The notes beneath the pieces were generated by a model. That model was not told the DNA's origin and did no database searches. It saw only the letters and a list, made by a program, of their open reading frames with translations. A DNA stretch of 64,000 nt, taken from Chloroflexota bacterium (GTDB lineage Bacteria; Chloroflexota; Limnocylindria; Limnocylindrales; CSP1-4). The position numbers were made by a program, and so were the translations under genes. Location of the stretch: positions 1-64,000 of the forward strand of contig JAJYNP010000141.1 of the NCBI GenBank assembly GCA_021786265.1, in the 5' to 3' direction. Each line of letters starts with the position of its first letter. Positions within the stretch are counted from its first letter, which is position 1. This document shows, piece by piece, positions 24,783-33,111 of this stretch.

Positions 24783-25948
24783 GCGGCGGAACCTCCGGTG
24801 GTCGAGCCGGCGGCGGGCTCGAGCAGCTTCCTGGTCGCCGCCTGCACGACCTGGCCACCGTGCGTGATGACGGTCGCGGCGTGCACCTCGTCGTTCGGGT
24901 CGATGGTGAACGACCCGTCCTTGATGAAGGTCACCAGCAGTGCCGCCAGGTTTCGCGAATAGAAGAGGCTGGCGCTCCCGGGCATGCTCGCCGGAAGGTT
25001 GGTGGGGGCGAGGATGACGACCCCGTTCTCGGTCTCCACGGTCTCGCCGGCCTTCGAGATCTCGCAGTTGCCGCCCAGCTCGCTGGCGGCCATGTCCACG
25101 ATCACGGACCCGGGTTTCATCCCCGCAACCGCAGCGGCGGTCACGAGCACCGGCGGCCTGCGACCCGGCACCTGCGCGGTCGTGATGACGATGTCCTGCT
25201 GGGCGATGTGCCCGTTGAGCTCCTCCTGCTGGGCCTTCTGCTCCTCGGGTGTGAGGGCACGGGCGTATCCACCCTCACCGGTGGCGTCCGCGACCGACTT
25301 CAGCTCGATGAACTGCGCGCCCACGCTCTGGGCCTGCTCCTTCGTCTCGCGGCGCACGTCGTAGGTCCTGACGACCGCGCCGAGGCGCCTGGCCGTTGCG
25401 ATGGCCTGGAGCCCCGCGACGCCGATGCCCAGCACAAGCACGTTCGCAGGCTTGGCCGTTCCGGCGGCGGTGGTGAGCATCGGGAAGTAGCGGCCGAACG
25501 TCTCCGCGGCCATGATGACCGCCTTGTACCCACCGACGTTTGCCTGCGAGGAGAGCGCGTCCATGGTCTGGGCGCGGCTCAGCGTGCGCGGGATCGCGTC
25601 CAGGCTGATCTCCGTCACACCCTTCGCGGCGAGCTCCGCGGCGAGCTTCGGATCGAGCAGCGGCTGCAGGAACCCGACCACCACCTGGCCGCTTCGCAGC
25701 TTCGCGACCTCGCCGGCCGAGGGCTTCTGAACCCGGGCGACCAGGTCGGCCTGCGCGTACAGCTCGTCGGTGGAGACGATGGTCGCACCGGCCGCCGCGT
25801 AGGCGCTGTCGGGGAAGTGGGAGCCGATCCCCGCCCCCCGCTCGACGATCACCTCGGCACCGGCCTTCTGGATCCTGGCGAGCGTCTCGGGCACGAGCGC
25901 GACCCGCCGCTCTCCGGGCGCCGTCTCCCTGGCGACACCAACCTTCAT
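24779..25948 (-). CDS. pntAA: NAD(P) transhydrogenase subunit alpha 1 (NAD-binding)
   Basis: A 389-residue soluble dI subunit, related to alanine dehydrogenase. It begins with MKVGVARETAPGERRVALVPE. The NAD-binding Rossmann segment NVLVLGIGVAGLQAIATARRLGA and the RQD-loop region follow, with MKPGSVIVDMAASELGGNCE and ILAPTNLPASMPGSASLFYSRN near the end. The lack of membrane spans shows the split type (separate pntAA and pntAB). It is the first gene of the operon; upstream lies a long leader with an inverted repeat at 26049-26082. Confidence 0.96.
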   Translation of the reverse strand: MKVGVARETAPGERRVALVPETLARIQKAGAEVIVERGAGIGSHFPDSAYAAAGATIVSTDELYAQADLVARVQKPSAGEVAKLRSGQVVVGFLQPLLDPKLAAELAAKGVTEISLDAIPRTLSRAQTMDALSSQANVGGYKAVIMAAETFGRYFPMLTTAAGTAKPANVLVLGIGVAGLQAIATARRLGAVVRTYDVRRETKEQAQSVGAQFIELKSVADATGEGGYARALTPEEQKAQQEELNGHIAQQDIVITTAQVPGRRPPVLVTAAAVAGMKPGSVIVDMAASELGGNCEISKAGETVETENGVVILAPTNLPASMPGSASLFYSRNLAALLVTFIKDGSFTIDPNDEVHAATVITHGGQVVQAATRKLLEPAAGSTTGGSAA

Positions 25949-26048
25949 CTACGGACATCCTTGTGCGGTGGCGTGACAGCCACGTGAGAACGGCCCGCAG
26001 GCTGACCTCTGCGCGCATCACGCGCCGGAGTCGCACACGCCCGGGCCG

Positions 26049-26082
26049 TTGTTGGGCTACATGGTACGGGAACTCGCCCAAC
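26049..26082. promoter_or_regulatory. inverted repeat upstream of pntAA
   Basis: TGTTGGGC (26049-26056) and GCCCAACA (26075-26082) are perfect inverted 8-mers around an 18-bp spacer holding TACCAT on the minus strand. The spacing suits a dimeric regulator over a -10 box for the pnt operon. The rest of the 291-bp gap (25949-26239) holds only this and the terminator. Confidence 0.4.
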
Positions 26083-26120
26083 ACGCCCGGATGGCGCCGG
26101 TCGCGAGGCGGCAGACAAGA

Positions 26121-26152
26121 GCCGGACGGCCCGCGTGGTCGGGCCGTCCGGC
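26121..26152 (-). terminator. intrinsic terminator downstream of the S53 peptidase
   Basis: A perfect 12-bp GC-rich stem (26121-26132 with 26141-26152) and an 8-nt loop. Reading leftward it is followed by TCTTGTCT, a weak T-tract, and lies ~90 bases past the peptidase stop. Confidence 0.7.
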
Positions 26153-26239
26153 GATCATCGATGCTCGGGGCCGCTCGAGCCGCTGTCCCCCGGCTGATCG
26201 CCCGGTGGCAGCGCAGCCTGGACTTGAGCGACTATTGGG

Positions 26240-27484
26240 TCAGGGGTAGTTGGTCGGGCTGCCCAGGCCCGTCACCAGGTCGTAGCCCGGGCCGGCCGTG
26301 CAGTCGGTGCCGCAGGTCCCGTTGGTCCCACTCGTGATGTCGCGCAGGTTGGTGGAGTAGCCGACGGAGTAGATGGCGGCGTCGCCCTGCAGCGCGGTCT
26401 TGCCGGCTGCCGCACCTGCCGCCAGGACCCCGGCCCAGTTCGGCGCGCCCACGCTGGTGCCCCCGAGGGTGAACCAGCCGGCCTGGCCCTGGTAGCGCGT
26501 GCTGTCATAGACCGAGACGCCCGTGTTCGGGTCGCCGTCGAACGAGACGTCGGGGATGCCGCGCGCGCCCCCGGTCAGGCCCGAGATCGTCGAGGCCCCG
26601 GAGACCGCGCCGGTGTAGCCGGACTGGAAACCCGGGATCGACTCGTAGCTCGATGCGCCACCGCCCGACTCGGACCACGCCGTCTCGCTGATGGAGCCGG
26701 CGCAGGAGGTCCCGCTGCAGCCGTTGAGGGTGGTCCCCCCGACCGCGACCACGTTCGACGAGGCCGCCGGGTACTCGGTGCCGTGCCCGCTGTCGCCCGA
26801 GGACGCGGTGTACAGCGTGCCCGCGTGCGTCATGTAGCTGTCATAGCTGGTCTCGCCGCTGAACTCGCCACCGCCCCAGCTCATCGACACCTCGGTCGCG
26901 CCGAGACTGTTCGCATAGAGCACCGCGTTGAAGAGGTTCGTCAGGCTGTTGCTCGCCGCCTCGACGAGCACGATCCTGGCGGCCGGCGCCTCGGCGTGGG
27001 CCCACTCGATGTCGAGCGACTCCTCGAGCACCCAGCCGCTGTTCACGCTGGGCGTGCCCTGGGGGTCGTACTGGGCGAAGCAGGGGCCCGACTGGGAGAG
27101 CGAGGTGCAGGTCGAGAGCGCCGCGTAGCCATACGCGGCGTTGAACGTGTTGAGGTCGGTGAGCGCGTGCGGGTCGTGGTAGGCGTCCACGATCGCGATG
27201 ATCTGGCCGGCGCCCGCACCGGAGGACGGCGAGAGCCCCGAGAGGCCATACACGGACGCGATCGCGCTCGGCGGCAGCCCGGTCGGCGAGCTCCTGGAGA
27301 GCTTGGGCCCGCCGTCCGGCAGGACACCGATCACCTTCACCTGGAAGGGGGGCGTGGCCACGCGCCCGCCGTCGGCGGCCACGACGGGTGCCATCCCGGC
27401 ATCCGTTGGTGTTGACGCCTGGGCGGGCACGACGCCCGCGACGAGTACGAGAGAGACGCCCAGGACGCTGGCGAGGCGGCGCAC
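26240..27484 (-). CDS. secreted serine-carboxyl peptidase, sedolisin family S53
   Basis: A 414-residue exported protein. Residues 1-24 are a Sec signal peptide (LASVLGVSLVLVAGVVPAQA). Catalytic features of sedolisins are in place: Glu154 and Asp158 in WVLEESLDIEW, Asp231 in SSGDSGHG and Ser344 in GGTSVGAPNW. The C-terminal DLVTGLGSP matches the calcium-site region. Sedolisins usually carry a ~180-residue propeptide; here only ~50 residues separate the signal peptide from the catalytic domain, so it is a short-form member that would not need classic acid autoactivation. Family members cleave proteins, often at acid pH. It is the first gene on its strand, divergent from the HD gene. Confidence 0.9.
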   Translation of the reverse strand: MRRLASVLGVSLVLVAGVVPAQASTPTDAGMAPVVAADGGRVATPPFQVKVIGVLPDGGPKLSRSSPTGLPPSAIASVYGLSGLSPSSGAGAGQIIAIVDAYHDPHALTDLNTFNAAYGYAALSTCTSLSQSGPCFAQYDPQGTPSVNSGWVLEESLDIEWAHAEAPAARIVLVEAASNSLTNLFNAVLYANSLGATEVSMSWGGGEFSGETSYDSYMTHAGTLYTASSGDSGHGTEYPAASSNVVAVGGTTLNGCSGTSCAGSISETAWSESGGGASSYESIPGFQSGYTGAVSGASTISGLTGGARGIPDVSFDGDPNTGVSVYDSTRYQGQAGWFTLGGTSVGAPNWAGVLAAGAAAGKTALQGDAAIYSVGYSTNLRDITSGTNGTCGTDCTAGPGYDLVTGLGSPTNYP

Positions 27485-27600
27485 GTATGAGTCCTCCCGA
27501 ATGATCAGGCGGGGAGCCTACGGCAGGAAGTCTCCCCTCTCCACTATCCCTTCGGGTAGGACGCCGTGGATTGCGGTGACGCCGGGCTACACTCATCCGC

Positions 27601-29052
27601 ATGGCCCACCCCCAGTTCGAGGCCGTCAACCTCATCAGCGATCCCGTCCACGGGTATATCGAGCTGACGAAGCGACTGACGCCCGACCAGTCCGCCAGGG
27701 CCGGCCTCCCGGCGGAGGAGGTCGCCGAGGAGGACCTGCTCGACACGCAGTGGCTGCAGCGGCTGCGGCGGATCAGCCAGCTGCAGAGCGCGCGCTGGGT
27801 GTTCCCGAGCGCAGAGCACTCCCGGTTCGTGCACGGACTCGGGGTGATGCACGAGGCAGGCCTCTGGGGCCGCTCCCTCTACCCCACCCTGCGCGACGTG
27901 CTGCACCAGGACACGCTCGCCGAGGACGAGGCGTCGGAGCACCCGATCCCCTCGGAGGCGCTGGTGGTCGAGACCCTCCGCGTCGCCGGCCTGCTGCACG
28001 ACGTGGGGCACGGCCCGTTCGCGCACTTCTTCGACGAGCACGTGCTGTCGCGGTGGCCGGCGCCGCCGCACCCGAGCCGGGACCCACGCAAGCGCCTCAC
28101 GCACGAGGACCTCAGCCAGGCGATCATCGAGCGCGAGCTCGGAACCCTGATCGAGGGGCTGCGACGCGCGCCCGCGATCGATCCCGAGCGCGCAGCCTTC
28201 GCCGAAGGCGAGCGGATCGATCCCGGGTGGGTCAGCCTCCTCGTGTCCAAGCCGCCCCTGGCCGATCCCACGATGCCGCCGTGGGTGCGCCGCCTGCAGC
28301 CCCTCTTCTCCGGCATCTTCACCGTCGACAACCTGGACTACGTGCGGCGCGACGCGCTGATCACGGGCGTCGCCGTCGGACCCATCGATGCCGAGCGGCT
28401 GCGCCGCTACGTCTTCATGTCGGATCGCGGCCTGGCCCTGTACGAGCCCGGGCTTGGCGCGCTGGAGATGTTCCTGACCGCCCGCCTCTTCATGTACAAC
28501 ACCGTCTACTTCCATCGAACCGTCCGGGCGATCGACCTCGACCTCGCGGAGGCGTTCGGTCCGGCGTTCGAGGCGGTCTTCGGCGACCGCAACCCGCTCG
28601 AGGCGCTGGGTGACTACGCGATGCTCGACGAGTACGCGCTGCTCCACCAGGCCGCGCTGTGGGCGCGGGGAGAGCGGCTCGACGAGCATCCGCTGCCAGG
28701 ATCGGGATGCGTGACGCCACGGGTTGCCGAGCTGTGGAGGGGGATCCTGCTGCGCCGCCCGACCTGGCACGCGGTGCGCGAGGTTCGCCACGACTCGCGC
28801 GCGGAGGCCGCCCGCGAGCGAGTGGCGGCCGAGCTGCGGCGTGAGCTGGGCCCGCTGCTCGAGGCCGACCCTGACCGCTACCGCTTCGACCTGGCGGATG
28901 CCGACGCGCGCCCGCAGAATCCCCTGCTCGACGAGGGGCGGCTGATGGTCGCCCGGCGCGACGGCTCGCTCGACATGGCGCCGCTCGGCGAACTCCTGGA
29001 GCGGTTGCCGGCCGTGGTGACCGTGGGGCGCGCCTACGAGCGGTCCGGCTAG
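27601..29052 (+). CDS. HD-domain phosphohydrolase (SAMHD1/dGTPase-like)
   Basis: A 483-residue HD-superfamily protein. The metal-binding set is H78 (RFVHGLGVMHEA), H133-D134 (LLHDVGHGPFAH) and a later Asp in IFTVDNLDYVRRDA. The N-terminal ISDPVHGYIEL is shared with SAMHD1-like dNTP triphosphohydrolases. It may hydrolyse dNTPs; other nucleotides cannot be excluded. ATG 27601 lies 7 nt after TACACT, another leaderless-type start. Its stop TAG shares the CTAG tetramer with the stop of the convergent methyltransferase gene. Confidence 0.88.
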   Translation: MAHPQFEAVNLISDPVHGYIELTKRLTPDQSARAGLPAEEVAEEDLLDTQWLQRLRRISQLQSARWVFPSAEHSRFVHGLGVMHEAGLWGRSLYPTLRDVLHQDTLAEDEASEHPIPSEALVVETLRVAGLLHDVGHGPFAHFFDEHVLSRWPAPPHPSRDPRKRLTHEDLSQAIIERELGTLIEGLRRAPAIDPERAAFAEGERIDPGWVSLLVSKPPLADPTMPPWVRRLQPLFSGIFTVDNLDYVRRDALITGVAVGPIDAERLRRYVFMSDRGLALYEPGLGALEMFLTARLFMYNTVYFHRTVRAIDLDLAEAFGPAFEAVFGDRNPLEALGDYAMLDEYALLHQAALWARGERLDEHPLPGSGCVTPRVAELWRGILLRRPTWHAVREVRHDSRAEAARERVAAELRRELGPLLEADPDRYRFDLADADARPQNPLLDEGRLMVARRDGSLDMAPLGELLERLPAVVTVGRAYERSG

Positions 29053-30032
29053 AACGACTGCCAGCCGTCGGCGTCGGACACCGGGGATCGAGCGCCTGGT
29101 CGATGCACTGCCCCCGGCCGCAGGGTGGCGATGCCCGCCAGCACCCGGCGATGGGGCGCGACGAGCCGGCCCGCCTCCGGCACCAGCGTCGCCTCGGCCC
29201 AGGCCCGAACGCGGGTCCGAGCGTCCGGCCGGGTCGTCACGAGCAGCGACTCCGCGAGCACGGCCTCGGCCTCGTCGAGGTCCGCGTAGCTCCAGGTCGC
29301 ATCGGTCTCGTAGGTCGTGGCGTCGAAGTGGAGGCCCCGACCGGCAAGCAGCGCGCAGAGGTCGCCGAACCCCGGCTGGGGCACACGCTCCTCCCCGTGG
29401 AGATCCCGGAAGAGCGCGCCGGGCGCCTGCTCCGGCCCCCCGAGCCGCATCGTGATGAGGCAGGCCCGACGGGTCGCGGCGATCAGGGCGTCGATGAACG
29501 GCACCACGTCCTCGATCGGGTACAGGACGTGCGAGCAGACCACCACGTCGTGGGGCTCGATCTCCGCAGCAGCCGGAGGCCAGGGCTGCTGCACGACCCG
29601 GATCCGGTCGGCGACGCGCTCCTGGGTCGCCCAGCGTTCCAGCAGCTGGACCATGCTCGGGTGCGGTTCGACGACGGTGACCCGGCGGCCGCGCCCGGCG
29701 ACGGGGACGGCCACTGCCCCGAACCCGCCCCCGACGTCGAGAACGGTGGCTGGCGGCGGCTCCGCGCCCGTCGCCCACCGTGCGCCGTGCGACTCGGCAT
29801 CCTGGCACGCCGCGACCACCGTGCGCACGAACTCGCCCGGATCGTGGCGCGTGCGGATCGCCTCGAAGTAGTTGAGTGCGCGCCGCTGCCAGTAGTCCCG
29901 GGGGTCGGGTCGGTCGACGCACAGTCGCTCGAACTGCTCGCGGCGAAGCCGGACCATGGCGCTCCATCGCGCCACGGCATCCCACAGGAGCGCGGGATCG
30001 ACCACCGGCTGGACGGGGCCTGGCTCGGCCAT
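29049..30032 (-). CDS. class I SAM-dependent methyltransferase
   Basis: A 327-residue protein with a seven-strand methyltransferase core. Motif I is TVLDVGGGFGAVAVPVAGRG, the acidic strand-2 end is VTVVEPHPSMV, and motif IV is EPHDVVVCSHVLYPIED. An N-terminal helical region (~100 residues) precedes the core. The substrate is unknown. ATG 30032 is chosen where the protein begins MAEPGPVQP; the longer open frame is Arg/Gly-rich and lies over the Fpg promoter region. Confidence 0.75.
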   Translation of the reverse strand: MAEPGPVQPVVDPALLWDAVARWSAMVRLRREQFERLCVDRPDPRDYWQRRALNYFEAIRTRHDPGEFVRTVVAACQDAESHGARWATGAEPPPATVLDVGGGFGAVAVPVAGRGRRVTVVEPHPSMVQLLERWATQERVADRIRVVQQPWPPAAAEIEPHDVVVCSHVLYPIEDVVPFIDALIAATRRACLITMRLGGPEQAPGALFRDLHGEERVPQPGFGDLCALLAGRGLHFDATTYETDATWSYADLDEAEAVLAESLLVTTRPDARTRVRAWAEATLVPEAGRLVAPHRRVLAGIATLRPGAVHRPGARSPVSDADGWQSF

Positions 30033-30208
30033 GCGCGCATCATGCCCTGCCTGCACCTGCGCCGGCAATACCGTCAGGCCCCGATGGACGGTGCCGCTCG
30101 GAACGTCGCGCCGGGGGCGCAACGCGCCCTCGGACCCGTCCGGCCCGCCCGCGCCCTCCACGCAGCGCACACCTTGCGTGCGGCGCGCAGGTGCCCGACG
30201 ATGCCACC

Positions 30209-31252
30209 ATGCCGGAGCTGCCCGAGGTCCAGGCGCTGGCCACGTTCGTCGCGTCGCGGGGTCGCGGCCGCCGGATCGCCCGTGTCGAGCTGTTGTCGTT
30301 CGCGGCGCTCAAGACCGTCAGTCCCCCTCTCTCCGCGCTGGTGGGCCGGGACATCGCGGGGTGCGGCCGACGCGGCAAGTTCCTGCTGATCGAGACGGTG
30401 CCCGGCGAGCCCATGTCCCCTGGACCGGCGCCCGGTCCCGCGGCAGGCGGGGCGGCGTCATCCGAACCGGCGCCCCGCACCACGGAGGACGGCCCCCCGC
30501 CGGCTCGACTCTGGCTGGTCGTCCACTTCGCGCGCGCCGGCTGGCTGCGCTGGCGCGACGCTCCCCCGGGCGCCGACCGGGCCGCTCGGTCCACGGCCCC
30601 GGCCGAGGACCTCGCTCCCGGGCTGCGCGCGGTCCCGCCCGGAGACGCGACCCGGCCCAGGATCCGCGGCGGGCCGCTCGCGATGCGCGCGACGCTGGAC
30701 GACGGTTCCGGCTTCGACCTGACCGAGGCAGGCACCCAGAAGCGACTGGCCGTGTACGTGGTCCGCTCGCCCGAGGAGGTGGACGGGATCGCCCGCCTGG
30801 GCGTCGACCCCCTGGACCCGGCGTTCGATGCCGCCGCGCTGGGCAGGCTCCTCGGGGGACGGTCGGGACAGCTCAAGCACCTCCTCGCCGACCAGTCGGT
30901 GATCGCAGGCGTGGGCAACGCCTACTCGGACGAGGCGCTCCACGCCGCGAGGCTGTCGCCGTTCCGCCCCGCCGGCAACCTCTCGCCCGAGGAGACCACC
31001 CGGCTCCATGACGCCCTCCTCATGGTCCTGCGCGAGGCCCTGGCGCGCAACGAGGGGGTGCCGGCCTCCGAGCTCAAGGACGGGAAGCGGGCGGCGATGC
31101 GCGTGCATGGGCGGACCGGGCTCCCCTGCCCCGTCTGCGGCGACACGGTGCGCGAGGTCTCCTTCGCGGACCGTTCGCTGCAGTACTGCCCGACCTGCCA
31201 GACCGGGGGCAAGCCGCTCGCGGACCGCCGGCTCTCGAGGCTCCTCCGCTGA
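30209..31252 (+). CDS. formamidopyrimidine-DNA glycosylase (Fpg/Nei family) with internal insertion
   Basis: A 347-residue base-excision repair enzyme. It starts MPELPEVQ, giving the catalytic Pro2 and Glu3 after Met removal. VIAGVGNAYSDEALHAARLSP is the helix-two-turn-helix, and the C-terminal zinc finger has CPVC...CPTC. Between about residues 68 and 150 there is a Pro/Ala-rich insertion not found in typical Fpg (~270-290 residues), placed between strands of the N-terminal beta-sandwich. It should remove oxidised purines or pyrimidines and nick by beta/delta elimination. No clear ribosome-binding site precedes the ATG. Confidence 0.9.
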   Translation: MPELPEVQALATFVASRGRGRRIARVELLSFAALKTVSPPLSALVGRDIAGCGRRGKFLLIETVPGEPMSPGPAPGPAAGGAASSEPAPRTTEDGPPPARLWLVVHFARAGWLRWRDAPPGADRAARSTAPAEDLAPGLRAVPPGDATRPRIRGGPLAMRATLDDGSGFDLTEAGTQKRLAVYVVRSPEEVDGIARLGVDPLDPAFDAAALGRLLGGRSGQLKHLLADQSVIAGVGNAYSDEALHAARLSPFRPAGNLSPEETTRLHDALLMVLREALARNEGVPASELKDGKRAAMRVHGRTGLPCPVCGDTVREVSFADRSLQYCPTCQTGGKPLADRRLSRLLR

Positions 31253-31279
31253 GGCGCACGGCGCGGCGCCGGTAGACCG

Positions 31280-32305
31280 TTACTGCTGCCCGGCCCCGGT
31301 GAGCGGGTGAACCGGACCGGTGCCGGCGCCCGTGCGCTCGACCGCGTGGGCGATCTCGACCAGGTCCTCAGGCGTGAGCGAGATCGAGCCGGCGGCGACC
31401 CACCCGTCGACCTGTTCTGGCGACCGCGCCCCCACGATCGCGCCCGTCACGCCCGGCCAGGCGAGCGTCCAGGCCACGGCGATCGCGGAGACCGTCGTCC
31501 CGCGCCGCTCGGCGATCGGCCGGAGGGCATCGCGAAGCGCGAGGTTGCGCGAGAGCGCCGGCTCCTGGAACTGCGGGTTCCGGGGGCGCCAGTCGTCCTC
31601 CGCCATGCGGGCCACCCGCTCTGCCGAGAACGAATCGGTGAGGATCCCGGACTGCATCGGGCTGTACACGATCACGCCTGTGCCGTGCGCGGCCGCCCAG
31701 GGGATGACGTCCCCGCCGGCGTCGCGACGGATCAGCGAGAAGGGGGGCTGGAGCGAGTCGACGTGACGGACCGCCTCGGCCCGCTCGAGCAGCGCGACGT
31801 CGAAATTGGCGACGCCCGCCGCGCGGACCTTCCCCTCGTCGGCCAGCCGCGCCATCTCGCCCCACGATTCCTCGACGGGCGTGTCCGTCCGGTCCGGCCA
31901 GTGGAACTGGTACAGGTCGATCCGCTCCACGCCCAGCCGCCGCAGCGACGCCTCGACCTCCCGGCGGATGGATGCGGGCTGCAGGTTCCGCTCCGGGTCC
32001 TCGAAGGGCCGTGCGAGGTCGGGGATCATGCCGCCCTTGGTGAACACGAGCGGACGCTCGCCCGCGGGGATCTGCCGCAGCGCCTTGCCGACGACCTCCT
32101 CCGAGTGCCCCAGCCCGTAGATCGCCGCGGTGTCGATCCAGTTCACGCCGCGATCGACGGCGTGGCGGATGGCCTCGACCGACGTCGCATCGTCCTGCGG
32201 ACCCCAGCCGTATGCCCACCCGCCGCCGCCGATGGCCCACGCGCCGAACCCGACCGTGGTGATCTCCAGCGCGCTCGATCCGAGCGGCCGCATGTTCAGC
32301 GTCAC
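31280..32305 (-). CDS. aldo/keto reductase
   Basis: A 341-residue NADPH-dependent (beta/alpha)8 reductase. It shows MRPLGSSALEITTVGFGAW, the catalytic region NWIDTAAIYGLGHSEEVVGKAL with Asp and Tyr, the lysine in LVFTKGG, and the histidine in YQFHWPD. A dinucleotide-binding C-terminus includes AIVGARSPEQV. The start GTG 32305 has AGGAGG 7 bases upstream. It is transcribed away from a MarR gene, and its promoter (TTGACA, 17 bp, TATGGT) overlaps the 27-bp palindrome, so MarR very likely controls it. Confidence 0.92.
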   Translation of the reverse strand: MTLNMRPLGSSALEITTVGFGAWAIGGGGWAYGWGPQDDATSVEAIRHAVDRGVNWIDTAAIYGLGHSEEVVGKALRQIPAGERPLVFTKGGMIPDLARPFEDPERNLQPASIRREVEASLRRLGVERIDLYQFHWPDRTDTPVEESWGEMARLADEGKVRAAGVANFDVALLERAEAVRHVDSLQPPFSLIRRDAGGDVIPWAAAHGTGVIVYSPMQSGILTDSFSAERVARMAEDDWRPRNPQFQEPALSRNLALRDALRPIAERRGTTVSAIAVAWTLAWPGVTGAIVGARSPEQVDGWVAAGSISLTPEDLVEIAHAVERTGAGTGPVHPLTGAGQQ

Positions 32306-32407
32306 CTCGACGCCTCCTTCCGTCTCCTCAAGCCGGGCGCGCCATGCCCGGAGATGGCGGCTGCCCGCCGCCGCGTGGCGCCGCGATGCGCGCGTTGCAC
32401 CGTGTCG

Positions 32408-32459
32408 ACCATACCCACAGCATCTCTTGATGTCAAGAGTCTTGACATCAAGGTATAAT
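32408..32459. promoter_or_regulatory. divergent promoters of the aldo/keto reductase and marR genes
   Basis: Leftward promoter: TTGACA (minus strand, 32436-32431), 17-bp spacer, TATGGT (32413-32408). Rightward: TATAAT (32454-32459), 6 nt before the marR GTG, so that transcript would be leaderless. The palindrome 32426-32452 covers the left -35 and the whole upstream region of the right -10. Confidence 0.75.
32426..32452. promoter_or_regulatory. perfect 27-bp palindromic MarR operator
   Basis: Thirteen-base arms CTTGATGTCAAGA (32426-32438) and TCTTGACATCAAG (32440-32452) around a single G. It is AT-richer than its surroundings and placed to block both divergent promoters, the classic layout for MarR self-regulation. 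Confidence 0.85.
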
Positions 32460-32465
32460 CGCTCC

Positions 32466-33044
32466 GTGGACGATGCCATCGACCTGATCGTCGCCCAGTG
32501 GCAGCGGGAGCGGCCGGACCTCGACGTCTCGGCGACCCACGTGCTCCAGCGCATCGCCCGGCTCTACCTGCTCCAGTCCTCCAGCTTCGCCGGCGTGTTC
32601 GAGCGGTTCGGGCTGACGTTCGGCGAGTACGAGGTGCTGGCGGCGCTGCGGCGCTCGGGGCCACCCTACACGCTCAGCCCGACGCGCCTCTTCTCGTCGC
32701 TCGTGCTGTCCTCGGGGGCGATGACCAACCGCCTCGATCGGCTCGAGGCCGCAGGGCTGGTGCGGCGCCTTCCGCACCCCGACGATCACCGTGGACGGCT
32801 GGTCGTGCTGACGGACCGGGGCCTCGCGCTGGTGGACGACGCGGTTCGCGCACACCTCGCCAACGAGGAGCGCCTGCTGTCCGGCCTGGACGACGGCGAC
32901 CGGGCTACACTCGCTGCACTGCTGCGCAAGCTCCTGGTGTCCGAGCCGTTCGCGTCGGTCGACCCGGCCGCGCGCCGGATGCCAGGAACCGGTGACGGGC
33001 CCGGTGGATCGGCGCGGCGAGCCCGGTCCCGGCCGGCCACGTGA
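32466..33044 (+). CDS. MarR-family transcriptional regulator
   Basis: A 192-residue winged-helix regulator. The fold is visible from ATHVLQRIARLYLLQSSSFAGVFERFGLT to the recognition helix SSGAMTNRLDRLEAAGLVRRL and wing HPDDHRGRLVVLTDRG. The last ~35 residues are a disordered Gly/Arg tail. GTG 32466 is 6 nt after TATAAT, so translation should start without a leader. It most likely represses itself and the divergent aldo/keto reductase through the palindrome, with release by a small aldehyde, quinone or phenolic ligand (inference from the family). Confidence 0.92.
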   Translation: MDDAIDLIVAQWQRERPDLDVSATHVLQRIARLYLLQSSSFAGVFERFGLTFGEYEVLAALRRSGPPYTLSPTRLFSSLVLSSGAMTNRLDRLEAAGLVRRLPHPDDHRGRLVVLTDRGLALVDDAVRAHLANEERLLSGLDDGDRATLAALLRKLLVSEPFASVDPAARRMPGTGDGPGGSARRARSRPAT

Positions 33045-33075
33045 CGGCCCATCCGCTGCGGGGCGTGGTCTAACT

Positions 33076-33091
33076 TTCACGTCAACGTCAA
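33076..33091 (+). promoter_or_regulatory. putative MerR operator (TTCACGT-CA-ACGTCAA)
   Basis: An imperfect 7-2-7 inverted repeat (6 of 7 matches) about 20 bp before the MerR start codon. Placement and length fit autoregulation by the MerR protein encoded next to it. Confidence 0.5.
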
Positions 33092-33111
33092 TCCGTGGGA
33101 TGATCTGCGGC

